A stretch of 64,000 nt of DNA from an uncultured Lachnospiraceae bacterium. GTDB lineage: Bacteria > Bacillota > Clostridia > Lachnospirales > Lachnospiraceae. Shown piece after piece: positions 26,206 to 35,485 of this stretch. The notes under the pieces are model-generated. The model was not told the DNA's origin and did not search any database. It was given only the letters and a program-made list of their open reading frames with translations. Made by a program: the position numbers and the translations under genes. Every line of letters starts with the position of its first letter. Within the stretch, counting starts at the first letter, position 1. The stretch spans positions 1 through 64,000 of the forward strand of contig CASCGD010000005.1 of assembly GCA_949132985.1 (NCBI GenBank), given 5' to 3'.

Positions 26206-27053
26206 TACTCTTCACCTCCAGCCGCCTCAGCGCTAAGGCCCTCGCGCTCTTTGGGCGTGATAAAGATTTTCAGCTTTTCTTCTATAATATGTGGATTCTC
26301 TCCGGCCTGAATGGAGAGCAGGCCTTCCACGATAATCTGCTTGATTGTCATCTCGTTTGCGCTGTTAAGCTTCAGCTTTGTCGACGTCGGATTACACAAC
26401 CAGTTCGCAATCAGGGAACCGTAGAGCGTTGTCAGCAAGGCAACCGCCATGTTCGGTCCGATCGTAGCCGCATCCTCCAGATTTTTCAGCATGTTAACGA
26501 GTCCGATCAGCGTACCGATCATTCCCCATGCAGGGCCTAACTCCGCCCACTTCTCCCAAAATGCCGCCACACTCTTGTGGCGCTCCTCCGTACAGGATAA
26601 ATCCGTCTCCAAAATGCCGCGCACAAGTTCAGGGTCCGTTCCATCTACAATGAGCATTATTCCCCTTTTCAGGAAAGTATCCTCAATATCCGCTCCGGCC
26701 TCCTCCAGCGCAAGCAGACCTTCTTTTCTCGCCACGTTGGAGAGATTAATAATACTTGTGATCATCTCCGACGGATTATAACCCGGCTCTTTCATACACA
26801 GTGCGATTCCCTTGAAACCACTTCCCAGAAACGAGAGCTTATGACATGCGATAACACCCGCGAGTGATCCTCCGATTGTAATAAGAATTGATGGCGGGTC
26901 GACAAAGTTCGGCAGCAGGGTGAAACCACCGTCACCCGTAACAATACCGAAGATAACCATTACAAAACCTAAAATCAGACCAACCAAAGACGCTAAATCC
27001 AAAATCCTCTCACCTACCCCTAATCTTCTTTTTGTTTGTTTTCCGTAGTCCAT
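26205..27053 (-). CDS. motA: Flagellar stator protein MotA
   Basis: 282 residues, four membrane helices. Recognisable blocks are PPSILITIGGSLAGVIACHK, ILETDLSCTEERHKSVAAFW and the TM3-TM4 stretch PAWGMIGTLIGLVNMLKNLE followed by MAVALLTTLYGSLIANWLCN. Together with MotB it conducts ions and generates torque. It is the first gene after a non-coding gap of about 400 bases and has its own probable promoter there, so stator genes may be expressed separately from flgB-flgE. Confidence 0.96.
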   Translation of the reverse strand: MDYGKQTKRRLGVGERILDLASLVGLILGFVMVIFGIVTGDGGFTLLPNFVDPPSILITIGGSLAGVIACHKLSFLGSGFKGIALCMKEPGYNPSEMITSIINLSNVARKEGLLALEEAGADIEDTFLKRGIMLIVDGTDPELVRGILETDLSCTEERHKSVAAFWEKWAELGPAWGMIGTLIGLVNMLKNLEDAATIGPNMAVALLTTLYGSLIANWLCNPTSTKLKLNSANEMTIKQIIVEGLLSIQAGENPHIIEEKLKIFITPKEREGLSAEAAGGEE

Positions 27054-27198
27054 TCCTGCTTAGAAATGCAGAAAGCCAAAGTTAAATATCCCTAATATCC
27101 AGTGTACTTTATTTGTCATAATTTGTCCACTTTTTTATTTGATATCAACAAGGAAAAAATCGGTAATGACTAAGTCGGAAAACCACTTAATCGTACCG

Positions 27199-27228
27199 AT
27201 TATACCACATCTTGGGGATGGATGTAAA
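27199..27228 (-). promoter_or_regulatory. Candidate internal promoter for motA and downstream genes
   Basis: TTTACA, an 18-bp spacer and a perfect TATAAT on the minus strand. The spacer contains one arm of the CTTGGGGA/TCCCCAAG inverted repeat, so a protein bound there or an RNA hairpin could affect the promoter. It is about 145 bases upstream of motA. Confidence 0.5.
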
Positions 27229-27266
27229 CCCATTCCCCAAGATTTATTAATTTTTCAGTAACAGCT

Positions 27267-27295
27267 CGTTACTGGTCACAGAGTGAACAGTAACA
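27267..27295. repeat. Second copy of dispersed palindromic repeat family 2
   Basis: CGTTACTGGTCACAGAGTGA followed by ACAGTAAC. Of 28 bases, nearly all match the copy near 5.6 kb. The adjacent CAGTAACAGCTCGTTACTG forms a second perfect hairpin. Confidence 0.6.
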
Positions 27296-27462
27296 ACAGC
27301 TCTGCCGCCGACTGTAAGACGGCGAATCATACCGACATGAATGAGCAACATCCCAGCCGATGAAAAGAGCGTCCGATTATGAGCAAGTCAGCCGCATTTG
27401 CAGCGGAAAAGCGCCGCAGACACCTCTTCAAATGGCGCGGGTCGAAAACTGTCACTTAATCA

Positions 27463-29757
27463 CTATCGCTTCAGATTAATTAACTCCTCAAGCAGTGTAT
27501 CCGATACCGTAATGATACGCGAATTTGCCTGGAAACCACGCTGTGTCGTAATCATGGACGTAAACTCTCCGGAGAGGTCTACGTTTGACATCTCAAGCTC
27601 TCCGGATGTGATGGAACTGCCGTCCGCATCGATCTCTACGCCGATGCCGTCAAATTCGCCGGAGTTTAAGGTCGCACGGTAGCAGTTATCGCCGGTAGCC
27701 TCCAGGCCGGATGCGTTGGCAAACTGAGCCACGGCGATCTGCCCCAGCAGCTCCGTATTGCCGTTGCTGTAGGAGGCGAAAATCTTTCCCGACTGGTCTA
27801 CCGAGAGTCCGGTCAGCGAGCCGAGCTTCTTGCCCTTGCCGGCCCCGCCCGCATCGCCGCCCTTCATGGACGCTGTGTTTGTGCCGCCGTTGTTACAATT
27901 CAGCAGCGTGGAGAAGTCGATCTTCACATCCTGGAAGGCATTGAAACCTGCTGCGGTCAACGCGGAAAGGTTTAACGTCTGCGTCATGTTATCTCCGCCG
28001 CCAATGCTTTTCAGCGTACCCTCTACCGTGTCGAACTGCAGCGTAAAACCATCCTTTAAAGGCGTATTGATCGTATAGCTGCCGGTGAAAAGATTATACC
28101 GAAGCTCCATATCACTCGGAAGCTCCTCGGTAAAGATCTGACCGGTTTCCTTCGTCGCGCTCGCCAGATCGCCGCCTGTGATCGTCGTATAGGAGTAATC
28201 CTTGAGTATCTCTTCGGGACCGGCGTATTTTCTGGGAATCGATTTAACTACCGGCGGATTATCCTCACTAAATACCTTGGCTGTATCAGAATTACTTGTA
28301 AAGCTCAAGGGAGTGCCGGATGCAGTCGTCAATTGAACGGTCTGTCCGTTCACCAGAGTCGGCCAGTAGTAAATCTCCGCATCATCATCGGGAAATTCCG
28401 TTTGGTCCAGATCCAGAAGACTCCGGATATCCCCAACCTTAAATTTATAGCCGGTGGTACCGTCATCCGCCGTGACAACCGTCCCGTTTGACGTGTAATC
28501 ATCCAGCGTCAATATCTTTGTCAGTCCGTTGTCGCCGAAAGTAAATTTATTATTTGTATCTGCCTGGAAATTACCGCTCGCATCTACGGTTCCGCTTTGA
28601 AACGTCCACTTAACGCCCTTATCAGAATATCCATTCACAGCTGGTATGTTCGTCGTAGCAGAACCCTGGCCTACCACCTTGCCAGTGGCGTCCAGTACAT
28701 TTACTTTCCCGCCTTTTTTCAGTTCATCCATGACGTCGCTATAGACCATCTTCTCGGACGTATAGCTGAGACGATAGCCATCCGGCAGGGCAAGCTCCCC
28801 TGTAAGGCCGAGCTGCGCATTGATGTCCGCCGCATCGAAATAATACGTATACTTCGGCGTACCGTTCGCTCCTGCATTAATCGCCGCCGCATTTTGAACC
28901 GCGATCTGAATATTCGTCTTGCTCTTCCCGGCCGCAAATTTATAGTTCTCCGTAACATCGGTACAGGTTCCCTGTCCGTCTCCCGCCGTAGGGCCAAAGA
29001 GCGCATTGAGCGACACATTCGACGTCAAAATCGAATTTCCCTTTTCGTCAATGATATCCGTCAGATTAACCGCGTACTTGCCGCCCTTCACATCCTGTGC
29101 CTGAATGGAAAACCGTGCGGTGTACGGATAGCCCAGATTATCGTAAATGGTCAGGTTCATAACCGTTCCGGTGGGGGAGGTTACCTGTGTATTGTTGTTG
29201 TCGACAACGCCTGTACAGCGCGCCTGGGTCGTCGCCTCCGGCTCCGACGTCTGGTTTTCCGCGGACATGATTTTGAGCGGACCTACCGTATCCTTGCGGA
29301 TGGTCCCTGTCGCCGGGTCAAGCCCCCAGCCCATCACGGTGTAGCCCGTGGATTTCATACAGAGGTTTCCGGCACCGTCCACATAGAAGGAACCGGCCTT
29401 TGTAAATACATTCTCCGCACCGTTGTTTACGATGAAAAAGCTGCTGGTGCTCTTGTCGGTGATCTTTAAGTCAAAGGGCAGTCCGGTCGTCTCCGACGCA
29501 CCCGGCCCTGTAATATTGACCGCAGTAGAACCGGTCGTAACACCGAGACCAATCTGCTTTGCATTGACACCGCCCGTGCCCGCCTCCGTATTTGCCCCGG
29601 ATGCGCTGGAAAGTGTCTGGTACATGATAGAACTGAATGTTACACTGGAAGCTTTGAACGCTACGGTGTTTACGTTTGAAATATTGTTACCGATAACGTC
29701 CATTTTTGTCTGATGTGTCTTAAGACCTGACACACCAGAGTAAAGTGATCTCATCAT
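27463..29757 (-). CDS. flgE: Flagellar hook protein FlgE, unusually large
   Basis: 764 residues; hook proteins are usually 400-500. The N-terminal rod-like helix RSLYSGVSGLKTHQTKMDVI and GNNISNVNTVAFKAS, and the C-terminal FTSMITTQRGFQANSRIITV, form the polymer core as in all FlgE. The extra length lies in the exposed middle domains (about 230-560), which show no recognised module and are rich in Gly, Thr and Asp. It forms the universal joint outside the cell and is exported by the flagellar system, so it has no signal peptide. It follows the TIGR02530 gene and closes the first part of the operon. Confidence 0.93.
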   Translation of the reverse strand: MMRSLYSGVSGLKTHQTKMDVIGNNISNVNTVAFKASSVTFSSIMYQTLSSASGANTEAGTGGVNAKQIGLGVTTGSTAVNITGPGASETTGLPFDLKITDKSTSSFFIVNNGAENVFTKAGSFYVDGAGNLCMKSTGYTVMGWGLDPATGTIRKDTVGPLKIMSAENQTSEPEATTQARCTGVVDNNNTQVTSPTGTVMNLTIYDNLGYPYTARFSIQAQDVKGGKYAVNLTDIIDEKGNSILTSNVSLNALFGPTAGDGQGTCTDVTENYKFAAGKSKTNIQIAVQNAAAINAGANGTPKYTYYFDAADINAQLGLTGELALPDGYRLSYTSEKMVYSDVMDELKKGGKVNVLDATGKVVGQGSATTNIPAVNGYSDKGVKWTFQSGTVDASGNFQADTNNKFTFGDNGLTKILTLDDYTSNGTVVTADDGTTGYKFKVGDIRSLLDLDQTEFPDDDAEIYYWPTLVNGQTVQLTTASGTPLSFTSNSDTAKVFSEDNPPVVKSIPRKYAGPEEILKDYSYTTITGGDLASATKETGQIFTEELPSDMELRYNLFTGSYTINTPLKDGFTLQFDTVEGTLKSIGGGDNMTQTLNLSALTAAGFNAFQDVKIDFSTLLNCNNGGTNTASMKGGDAGGAGKGKKLGSLTGLSVDQSGKIFASYSNGNTELLGQIAVAQFANASGLEATGDNCYRATLNSGEFDGIGVEIDADGSSITSGELEMSNVDLSGEFTSMITTQRGFQANSRIITVSDTLLEELINLKR

Positions 29758-29848
29758 AATGAAATGACCTCCGTTTTTTGATTTTTTGGCGCTTCGTTTC
29801 GTCTCCTCTGTCAGTCAGAGACGTTCGCTTCCTGAAAAGGTCCGGCGA

Positions 29849-30247
29849 TTAAACGATGACTGCGCCGTCAATATTGGTAAAAATGTTGTCGCCCGTGTCC
29901 GCCTGATCCATCGCGGTCACGACCGTCTTGTTCGGCACGTTCACGATAAATGCGAGCGAATCCACAAGCACCAGTGATTCGTTAATTCCCTTTTCACCGG
30001 CTTTAGATACGCCGTCCGCGAGCCGTTTGCTCTGGTCTGCGGAAAGACTGATGTTCCGATCGTTTAACCGGCTTGCGGCGTGCTTGGAAAACCGCAGGGG
30101 GTTCATCGCATCCTGCTTTGCCCGCAGCACTTCGTCAAAGGAAACTTCCGTGCTCTCCCCTGACTCTCTGACATTCTTTTTTAAAAAGGTGTCCGCCACC
30201 TGTTCGATCGAATGAAAACCGTTACGAATCGAATCCATTTGATTCAT
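29849..30247 (-). CDS. Flagellar operon protein of the TIGR02530 family
   Basis: 132 residues. The C-terminal half (LRFSKHAASRLNDRNISLSA, LVLVDSLAFIVNVPNKTVVT) matches the small conserved protein that lies between flgD and flgE in many Firmicutes. It is a predicted cytoplasmic protein with no membrane segment. Its exact role is not settled; a part in hook assembly is inferred from position. It is 26 bases from flgD. Confidence 0.85.
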   Translation of the reverse strand: MNQMDSIRNGFHSIEQVADTFLKKNVRESGESTEVSFDEVLRAKQDAMNPLRFSKHAASRLNDRNISLSADQSKRLADGVSKAGEKGINESLVLVDSLAFIVNVPNKTVVTAMDQADTGDNIFTNIDGAVIV

Positions 30248-30273
30248 AATCTCACTCCTGTCTGTAAAGGCTG

Positions 30274-31053
30274 TTATTCAGTAGGCTTTATCGCCTCCCC
30301 ATTGTCGCCCTTGTCTGCTCCGTCGCCGTCGCCCTTGTCACCCTCGCCGTCGCCTTTGTCACCCTCGCCGGATGTAGCGTCATCCTTGTCTCCGCCCGCG
30401 ATCTCATCTCTGATAGCAATCAACACATTCAGCGCCGTCTCCGCTGCGACAAACTTATCCCACGCCTCCTTGCAGTTGTTCTGGATAAACTCCTTCTGGT
30501 AATCCGTCAGCTTGTCAAACTGCTCGCGGATCATCTTGAACGTCTGCTCATCCTTTAAGGATACATTGTCCGCATTGGGAAGCTGCGCAACCGTCTTTTC
30601 GAAATCATCTGCCAGGAAGGTCGCCTCCATATACTCGGTATCCGCCACTGTGTAGAGATCGTCAAGGTTGTAAAGCGCACCGCCCACGGAAAGGTAAATG
30701 TTGCTGCCCTCCTTCTGGACAAAATCAACGGTTCCGGTCACATAGGTAGTCTCTCCGGTTACCGGATTCGTCGGGCGAATAATAACGGTTTTTCCAACAA
30801 GCGCGTTTGCCTGCAGGCTCTCAGCCGTATGCGCCATGTTCTCGGTCGCCTCCACCTGGGTAAAGGTCGCAAGCTGCGCCACATACTCAGTATTGGACTG
30901 AGGCTCTAAGGGATCCTGATACTTCATCTGTGCAACAAGCAGCTTTAAAAAATCCTCCTTGTCAAGCTTGCCCGGCTCTCTTTTCTTTGACGCCGATGTA
31001 CCTTCCGCCGAAGTGTCAACCAACTGGCCGTTTTCCACTTTTTGCCATAACAT
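30274..31053 (-). CDS. flgD: Flagellar hook capping protein FlgD
   Basis: 259 residues. The N-terminus has the export/cap region LDKEDFLKLLVAQMKYQDPL and YVAQLATFTQVEATENM. The middle is a beta-rich domain (GKTVIIRPTNPVTGETTYVT). FlgD caps the growing hook and is later removed. The start ATG lies eight bases after AAAGGAG; an upstream TTG adds two residues. The C-terminus is odd: after about residue 220 it is a low-complexity Gly-Asp-Lys tail (GEGDKGDGEGDKGDGDGADK) not usual in FlgD. Confidence 0.93.
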   Translation of the reverse strand: MLWQKVENGQLVDTSAEGTSASKKREPGKLDKEDFLKLLVAQMKYQDPLEPQSNTEYVAQLATFTQVEATENMAHTAESLQANALVGKTVIIRPTNPVTGETTYVTGTVDFVQKEGSNIYLSVGGALYNLDDLYTVADTEYMEATFLADDFEKTVAQLPNADNVSLKDEQTFKMIREQFDKLTDYQKEFIQNNCKEAWDKFVAAETALNVLIAIRDEIAGGDKDDATSGEGDKGDGEGDKGDGDGADKGDNGEAIKPTE

Positions 31054-31099
31054 AGGCAATTCTCCTTTCTTTCTGAAATTTTCTTTTAAGTATTACTTT

Positions 31100-32656
31100 T
31101 TATGCGATATAATCAACGGTTCCACCGTTGTCACGCATCATTTGTGCGACTAACGCCTCCTCCTCGCTCATCAGTCCGGAAAGCTCGTCAAGGCTGTTCC
31201 GGTCCAGATTTCTCCGTCCGGAGGCTCCGCCTGATGCCTGACGCTCAGCCTGCTCCTGCTGAAGCTGCCCGTTCGCGGATGTATTTCCGTCCAGATTCTG
31301 CTCAAACTCATGGGTCGCAACCGTCACCTCCACGGCCTCCACCTTTAAGCCCTGTGCCTGCAAGGTGGCACGAAGCTCTACCATCTGCGTCTGCAGCGCT
31401 TCCTTCACCTGCTCGTTGGACGCTGCGATCTGTGCGGTCACCGCTCCCTGTTTCTCGGTCACAGTCAAAAACAGTCTTCCAAGACTCTCGGGATTCAGCT
31501 GCATCTCAAGCGTTGTTCCCTCTGCGGATGCAAACGCCCGCGCAAGGCCCTCCATCTGATTCATGAGCTGCTCTACCTCCAGATAGCTGAACGCAGCCTG
31601 GGGTACTTGCGCCTGAGGTGCAGTCTGCACGTTCAAAGGTACCTGTGCCTCCCTAAAAACCGGGGCATGATCCGTCGCGTTTCCAGCCTGATCATCCGTC
31701 TGGGATGTAAACATTTTTTCCTGTTTTCCACCATTGGCATCGGAAAGCATACCGTCCGCGTCATCACCGGCCTGCGCATCCTCCTGCACTTCACCGTTCA
31801 GAGATACCGCCGCCTGTTCCTCCGGGTTTTCCCCGCTTACGACCTGCTGCTCGCCCTCCGCATCTGCAGTATTCTGCATCTGCGCTAAAAGCGCCTGTTC
31901 CTCAGATGTCGCGGGCACTTCCACAGTCTCCTCGCCGGAGTTTCCAACTCCGAAAGCCTCTTCTAAAAATCGGTCAAACTGCTCTTCGAGCTGCTCGGGA
32001 GACGCCTCACCGGTCTGCAATATCTCCGCCACAACCTCCTTCAGCTCGTCGATCTGTGCGGACAGCTGTGCCAGAAGATCCCCAAATGCACCTGCATCCA
32101 GTCCATTCTCTTGCTGAAAGCTTAAAATCAGTCCATTTACCTCCTGGAGCGTCATCTGGAAATTTGCATCCACAAGCAGTGCGCTCACATCGCCGTTTCC
32201 GAAAATGCCCTGTACAACCTGAATCAGATTTTGCGGGTTTAACAGATCCAGCGGAGAGAACCCGAGAGATTCCATCACCTGCGCAAACTCCTCATCCGAA
32301 ACCTGCATCGTCTCCTGAACCGCTTCCTCAACCTTTTTAGCCAGATCAGCTATCTTCTGACCAAAATCGGCCGGATTTACGGTATCCTGCTTTGCCTCGG
32401 AAATGGAACGCATGCCCTGGGAAAACTTTGCATAGCTCTTCTGCACATCTGAGGTATTGCCCAGCGAGAAGATACTGCCCGACACATCCTCATTCTGTTT
32501 CGCAAAGCTTAAATCCTTACCGAAAAGATTTCCGGAACTTTTGCTCATGATGCTCGCGAACTGCTCCAGCACAAGATTTGACTGGTCAACCTTCAAAAAT
32601 GACGCGCCGTCCGTTGCCGGGCTAATTCCTGCGACCAGTTTATCCACCTGTGTCAT
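31100..32656 (-). CDS. fliK: Flagellar hook-length control protein FliK
   Basis: 518 residues, low similarity in the first 350, as is normal for FliK. The C-terminal Flg_hook domain (about 370-460) has EMQLNPESLGRLFLTVTEKQ, VTAQIAASNEQVKEALQTQM and LRATLQAQGLKVEAVEV. The middle is Gln/Glu/Ala-rich. FliK measures hook length and triggers the FlhB specificity switch. Position between the MotE-like gene and flgD fits. GGAGGA precedes the ATG. Confidence 0.93.
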   Translation of the reverse strand: MTQVDKLVAGISPATDGASFLKVDQSNLVLEQFASIMSKSSGNLFGKDLSFAKQNEDVSGSIFSLGNTSDVQKSYAKFSQGMRSISEAKQDTVNPADFGQKIADLAKKVEEAVQETMQVSDEEFAQVMESLGFSPLDLLNPQNLIQVVQGIFGNGDVSALLVDANFQMTLQEVNGLILSFQQENGLDAGAFGDLLAQLSAQIDELKEVVAEILQTGEASPEQLEEQFDRFLEEAFGVGNSGEETVEVPATSEEQALLAQMQNTADAEGEQQVVSGENPEEQAAVSLNGEVQEDAQAGDDADGMLSDANGGKQEKMFTSQTDDQAGNATDHAPVFREAQVPLNVQTAPQAQVPQAAFSYLEVEQLMNQMEGLARAFASAEGTTLEMQLNPESLGRLFLTVTEKQGAVTAQIAASNEQVKEALQTQMVELRATLQAQGLKVEAVEVTVATHEFEQNLDGNTSANGQLQQEQAERQASGGASGRRNLDRNSLDELSGLMSEEEALVAQMMRDNGGTVDYIA

Positions 32657-32782
32657 CTCATTCCTCCTTTCTTAATAAATATATTTTTTGTCCCTCCGCG
32701 GCGAAAAAGAACCATGTCGCCAAAGCGACCTGCCGCAGACGGGGAATCCTGCCTGCAGGATTCCTTTTATATATCAAAGAGC
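32657..32782. other. Structured intercistronic spacer between fliK and the MotE-like gene
   Basis: The perfect palindrome GGAATCCTGCAGGCAGGATT(CC) near 32740-32762 and a GTCGCC/GGCGAC pair can form two stable hairpins. No T-tract follows in the direction of the operon, so RNA processing or stability is the likelier role. Confidence 0.45.
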
Positions 32783-33643
32783 CTACGGCTCTAAGATAGC
32801 GGTAATTTTTGCGGCGTTCTCTGCGCTCATCGCAGCCATGATGTCCGCCCTCGCCTGTGCATCCAGTGCCTCCAGAATATCCGCCACAAGCTGAGAATCA
32901 TCGCCCATCATCGTGTCAAAAATCGCCGCAGCACTCTTTGGCTTCATATTCGAATAAGTGGCTATGTATTCCTCCAGCTGTTCGTCCTTTTTCTGCTGTT
33001 CTAACACCTGCCGGTAAATAACCTCTGCATTGACGGGATCAATGGACTCATAGAACTCCTTGTAATTATTTATATCGGGCGCATTTTCGGAAAAAACAAC
33101 CTCTTCATCGAATTTTTGCTTCAATTCCTCAAAGGCCGCCTCGTTCGCCTCATACACCGAGAGCTTCTCCAGCTTTGCCTTCAGCTCCTTAATGCGTTCG
33201 TTCTTATCTCCCAGCTTTTTCTGCGCATCGGAAAGCTCCTTCTCCAGCTGCTTGACATATGCTGTGGCATCAGCAACCGTCTGGTATGGATATTCCTGTT
33301 CCTCGATCGGCGTCTCCACCTCTGGAAGTATCTTGTTCAGATAGGGAACATCCTTTAAAATCGGATGCATGACGGTGGAGCCGAAACCTCCCACGTCCCA
33401 TTTAATGATCAGCACGAGTATTCCAAGCCAAATCGCGATAATAATAATCGTCGCCAAAACGATCGCAATCTTCCCACCTATGCCTCCCTCGTCCTCAAAA
33501 TCCGGATCATCCGGATTATAGCCCTTTTTGAGAAGCTTTTCCCGACGCTTTGCCTCCTTTGCCGCAGCCTTCTCCGCTTTTTTTACAGCTTTCTCCTGAA
33601 TCTGCTCCGCTTTGGATTTTTTGATTTCATTTTCTTCTGCCAC
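32783..33643 (-). CDS. MotE-like flagellar protein (MgtE intracellular-domain type)
   Basis: 286 residues. A basic N-terminus (EKAVKKAEKAAAKEAKRREK) and one membrane helix at about 60-82 (IAIVLATIIIIAIWLGILVL) are followed by a coiled coil (VKQLEKELSDAQKKLGDKNE). A C-terminal helical domain has YSNMKPKSAAAIFDTMMGDD and VADILEALDAQARADIMAAM, the MotE/MgtE-N pattern. Such proteins lie after fliJ in many flagellar operons and may chaperone stator or basal-body parts. GTG-GCA-GAA was chosen as start because AAAGGTGG stands eight bases upstream; two earlier GTG codons exist. Confidence 0.8.
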   Translation of the reverse strand: MAEENEIKKSKAEQIQEKAVKKAEKAAAKEAKRREKLLKKGYNPDDPDFEDEGGIGGKIAIVLATIIIIAIWLGILVLIIKWDVGGFGSTVMHPILKDVPYLNKILPEVETPIEEQEYPYQTVADATAYVKQLEKELSDAQKKLGDKNERIKELKAKLEKLSVYEANEAAFEELKQKFDEEVVFSENAPDINNYKEFYESIDPVNAEVIYRQVLEQQKKDEQLEEYIATYSNMKPKSAAAIFDTMMGDDSQLVADILEALDAQARADIMAAMSAENAAKITAILEP

Positions 33644-33663
33644 AAAAAACACCACCTTTACTC

Positions 33664-34110
33664 TTACTCTGTGCGATCATGCCAGGTAAAGCTCACAAGC
33701 TGGTCGATCTCCTTTGCCTCCGCAGCGGCAAGCTCCACCTTAAACTGTTCAAATGCCTTTTCCCGCAGCTTTTCATGCGATTTTCGCTCAATCATAACCG
33801 CATTCAGCCGCTTTCTGGCCAGCTCCAGATTTTTCTCCGCGGCGTGCACCTGCATGATCTGTTCACGGATGAGGGATTTCATCGTGTCAATCGCCCGCTT
33901 GTTTTCCCGGATCTTTAACACATTGATGATCCCGACAGCGAGTTCTTCCGCTTTTTTTTCATATCCGATACGCCGTGCCATGAGCTGTTTCAGCTTCTCA
34001 TTTTCCTGTGCCAAGCGCTGGCTCGCAATGCTGTAGGCAATTTTTTCCTGCTCCTCCAGCTTATATTTTATATCCAGGATACTCTGCATCCGGTATACAA
34101 ATTTTGCCAT
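33664..34110 (-). CDS. fliJ: Flagellar export protein FliJ
   Basis: 148 residues, almost wholly coiled coil, starting AKFVYRMQSILDIKYKLEEQ, the typical FliJ opening. FliJ is the stalk-like subunit that links the FliI ATPase ring to FlhA. It lies 24 bases after fliI and 20 bases before the MotE-like gene. Length and composition are ordinary. Confidence 0.93.
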   Translation of the reverse strand: MAKFVYRMQSILDIKYKLEEQEKIAYSIASQRLAQENEKLKQLMARRIGYEKKAEELAVGIINVLKIRENKRAIDTMKSLIREQIMQVHAAEKNLELARKRLNAVMIERKSHEKLREKAFEQFKVELAAAEAKEIDQLVSFTWHDRTE

Positions 34111-34134
34111 ATTCCTTACCCCAAACTACCATCG

Positions 34135-35451
34135 TTATGCAAAGATTGTCTTTAAAAGCTCCAGCTCCTGCTCAAAATCAAACTTCTCGTCCGTCCTCTG
34201 TAAAAGATACTCGTTCACCGCATGATTCTTCGCAATCGCAAAATCAATCTCGGGGTTGCTGCCATTTTTATAAGCGCCGATATTGATCAAATCCTCCGCC
34301 TCGGAATAGGTCGCCAGAACATGTTTCAGCTTTCCGGAAACCTCCTTTTGTTCATCGGAAACAATGGATGTCATGACACGGGAAATGCTGGCCAGCACAT
34401 CGATGGCCGGATAATGGTTCTTTTGCGCCAGCTTTCGGTTCAGCACGATATGCCCGTCTAAAATACCGCGGGCAGTATCCGTAATCGGCTCATTAAAATC
34501 GTCGCCATCCACAAGTACCGTATACAGACCCGTGATGGAGCCTGCCTGGGATGTACCCGCACGCTCTAAAAGCTTTGGCAGCTCCGCATATACGCTGGGC
34601 GGATATCCGCGGGTTACCGGCGGTTCACCCGATGCCAGACCGATCTCACGCTGCGCCATGGAAAAACGGGTCAGGGAATCCATCATAAGCAGAACATCCC
34701 TGCCCTGGTCCCTGAAATACTCTGCAATCGCCGTAGCCGTCATGGCGGCCTTTTTTCGAATCAGCGCCGGCTTGTCGGAGGTAGCAACCACCACTACAGA
34801 CCGGGCCATGCCCTCAGGGCCCAAATCCCGCTCTATAAACTCCCGTACCTCCCTGCCACGCTCTCCGATCAGAGCGATCACATTGATATCCGCCTTTGTA
34901 TTGCGGGCAATCATACCCATCAGTGTACTTTTTCCGACACCGGAACCGGCAAAAATGCCGATACGCTGGCCCCGCCCCACAGTGAGCAGTCCGTCCACAG
35001 CTTTCACCCCCAAAGGGAGCACCTCTTTGATAATCCTGCGCTTCATCGGGTCCGGCGGAAGACATTCCACCGGATACTGCGTCGGGAGAATCATCTCCCC
35101 GTCAAAGTCGGTCGGCCGCCCCAGGCCGTCTAAGGTGTGGCCCAGCAATTCTGCACCCACACTGACGCTTAAAGGCCGCCCGGTGTTTTCCACAATACAT
35201 CCGACGCCAATGCCGTCCATGTTCTCATAGGGCATGAGCAGCAGCCGGTTTTCATGGAATCCCACCACCTCTGCCATCACAGAGGTTCCCGCCTCCTGAT
35301 CAACAATAATACGGCAAAGATCGTTCAGCTTCGCCTCCGGCCCTATTGATTCCACCGTCAAGCCAACAACCTTTGCCACTTTTCCAAAACAATTATAAAA
35401 TATATGATCCAAAACCTGTAAGTATTTGCTTACATCAACCTGTAAATCCAT
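34135..35451 (-). CDS. fliI: Flagellum-specific ATPase FliI
   Basis: 438 residues. Walker A GSGVGKST (169-176), the Walker B region VLLMMDSLTRFSMAQREIGL and GEPPVTRGYPPSVYAELPKL are typical of the F1-beta-like export ATPases. It energises substrate unfolding and delivery to the gate. It is preceded by fliH, its regulator, and followed by fliJ. N-terminal residues MDLQVDVSKYLQVLDHI fit the FliH-binding helix. Confidence 0.97.
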   Translation of the reverse strand: MDLQVDVSKYLQVLDHIFYNCFGKVAKVVGLTVESIGPEAKLNDLCRIIVDQEAGTSVMAEVVGFHENRLLLMPYENMDGIGVGCIVENTGRPLSVSVGAELLGHTLDGLGRPTDFDGEMILPTQYPVECLPPDPMKRRIIKEVLPLGVKAVDGLLTVGRGQRIGIFAGSGVGKSTLMGMIARNTKADINVIALIGERGREVREFIERDLGPEGMARSVVVVATSDKPALIRKKAAMTATAIAEYFRDQGRDVLLMMDSLTRFSMAQREIGLASGEPPVTRGYPPSVYAELPKLLERAGTSQAGSITGLYTVLVDGDDFNEPITDTARGILDGHIVLNRKLAQKNHYPAIDVLASISRVMTSIVSDEQKEVSGKLKHVLATYSEAEDLINIGAYKNGSNPEIDFAIAKNHAVNEYLLQRTDEKFDFEQELELLKTIFA

Positions 35452-35485
35452 TTCAAGTGATCTCCCTGCCCCCGCAGCTCTTTCC

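Larger units (their letters stand above)
27054..27462. other. Non-coding gap between flgE and motA
   Basis: I see no gene here; the flbD gene that often occupies this place is not visible. It holds a promoter pointing to motA, a stable GC-rich inverted repeat (CTTGGGGA...TCCCCAAG, 27211-27241), a copy of repeat family 2, and a hairpin CCGCCGACTGTAAGACGGCG. No ordinary T-tailed terminator for flgE was found. Confidence 0.6.
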
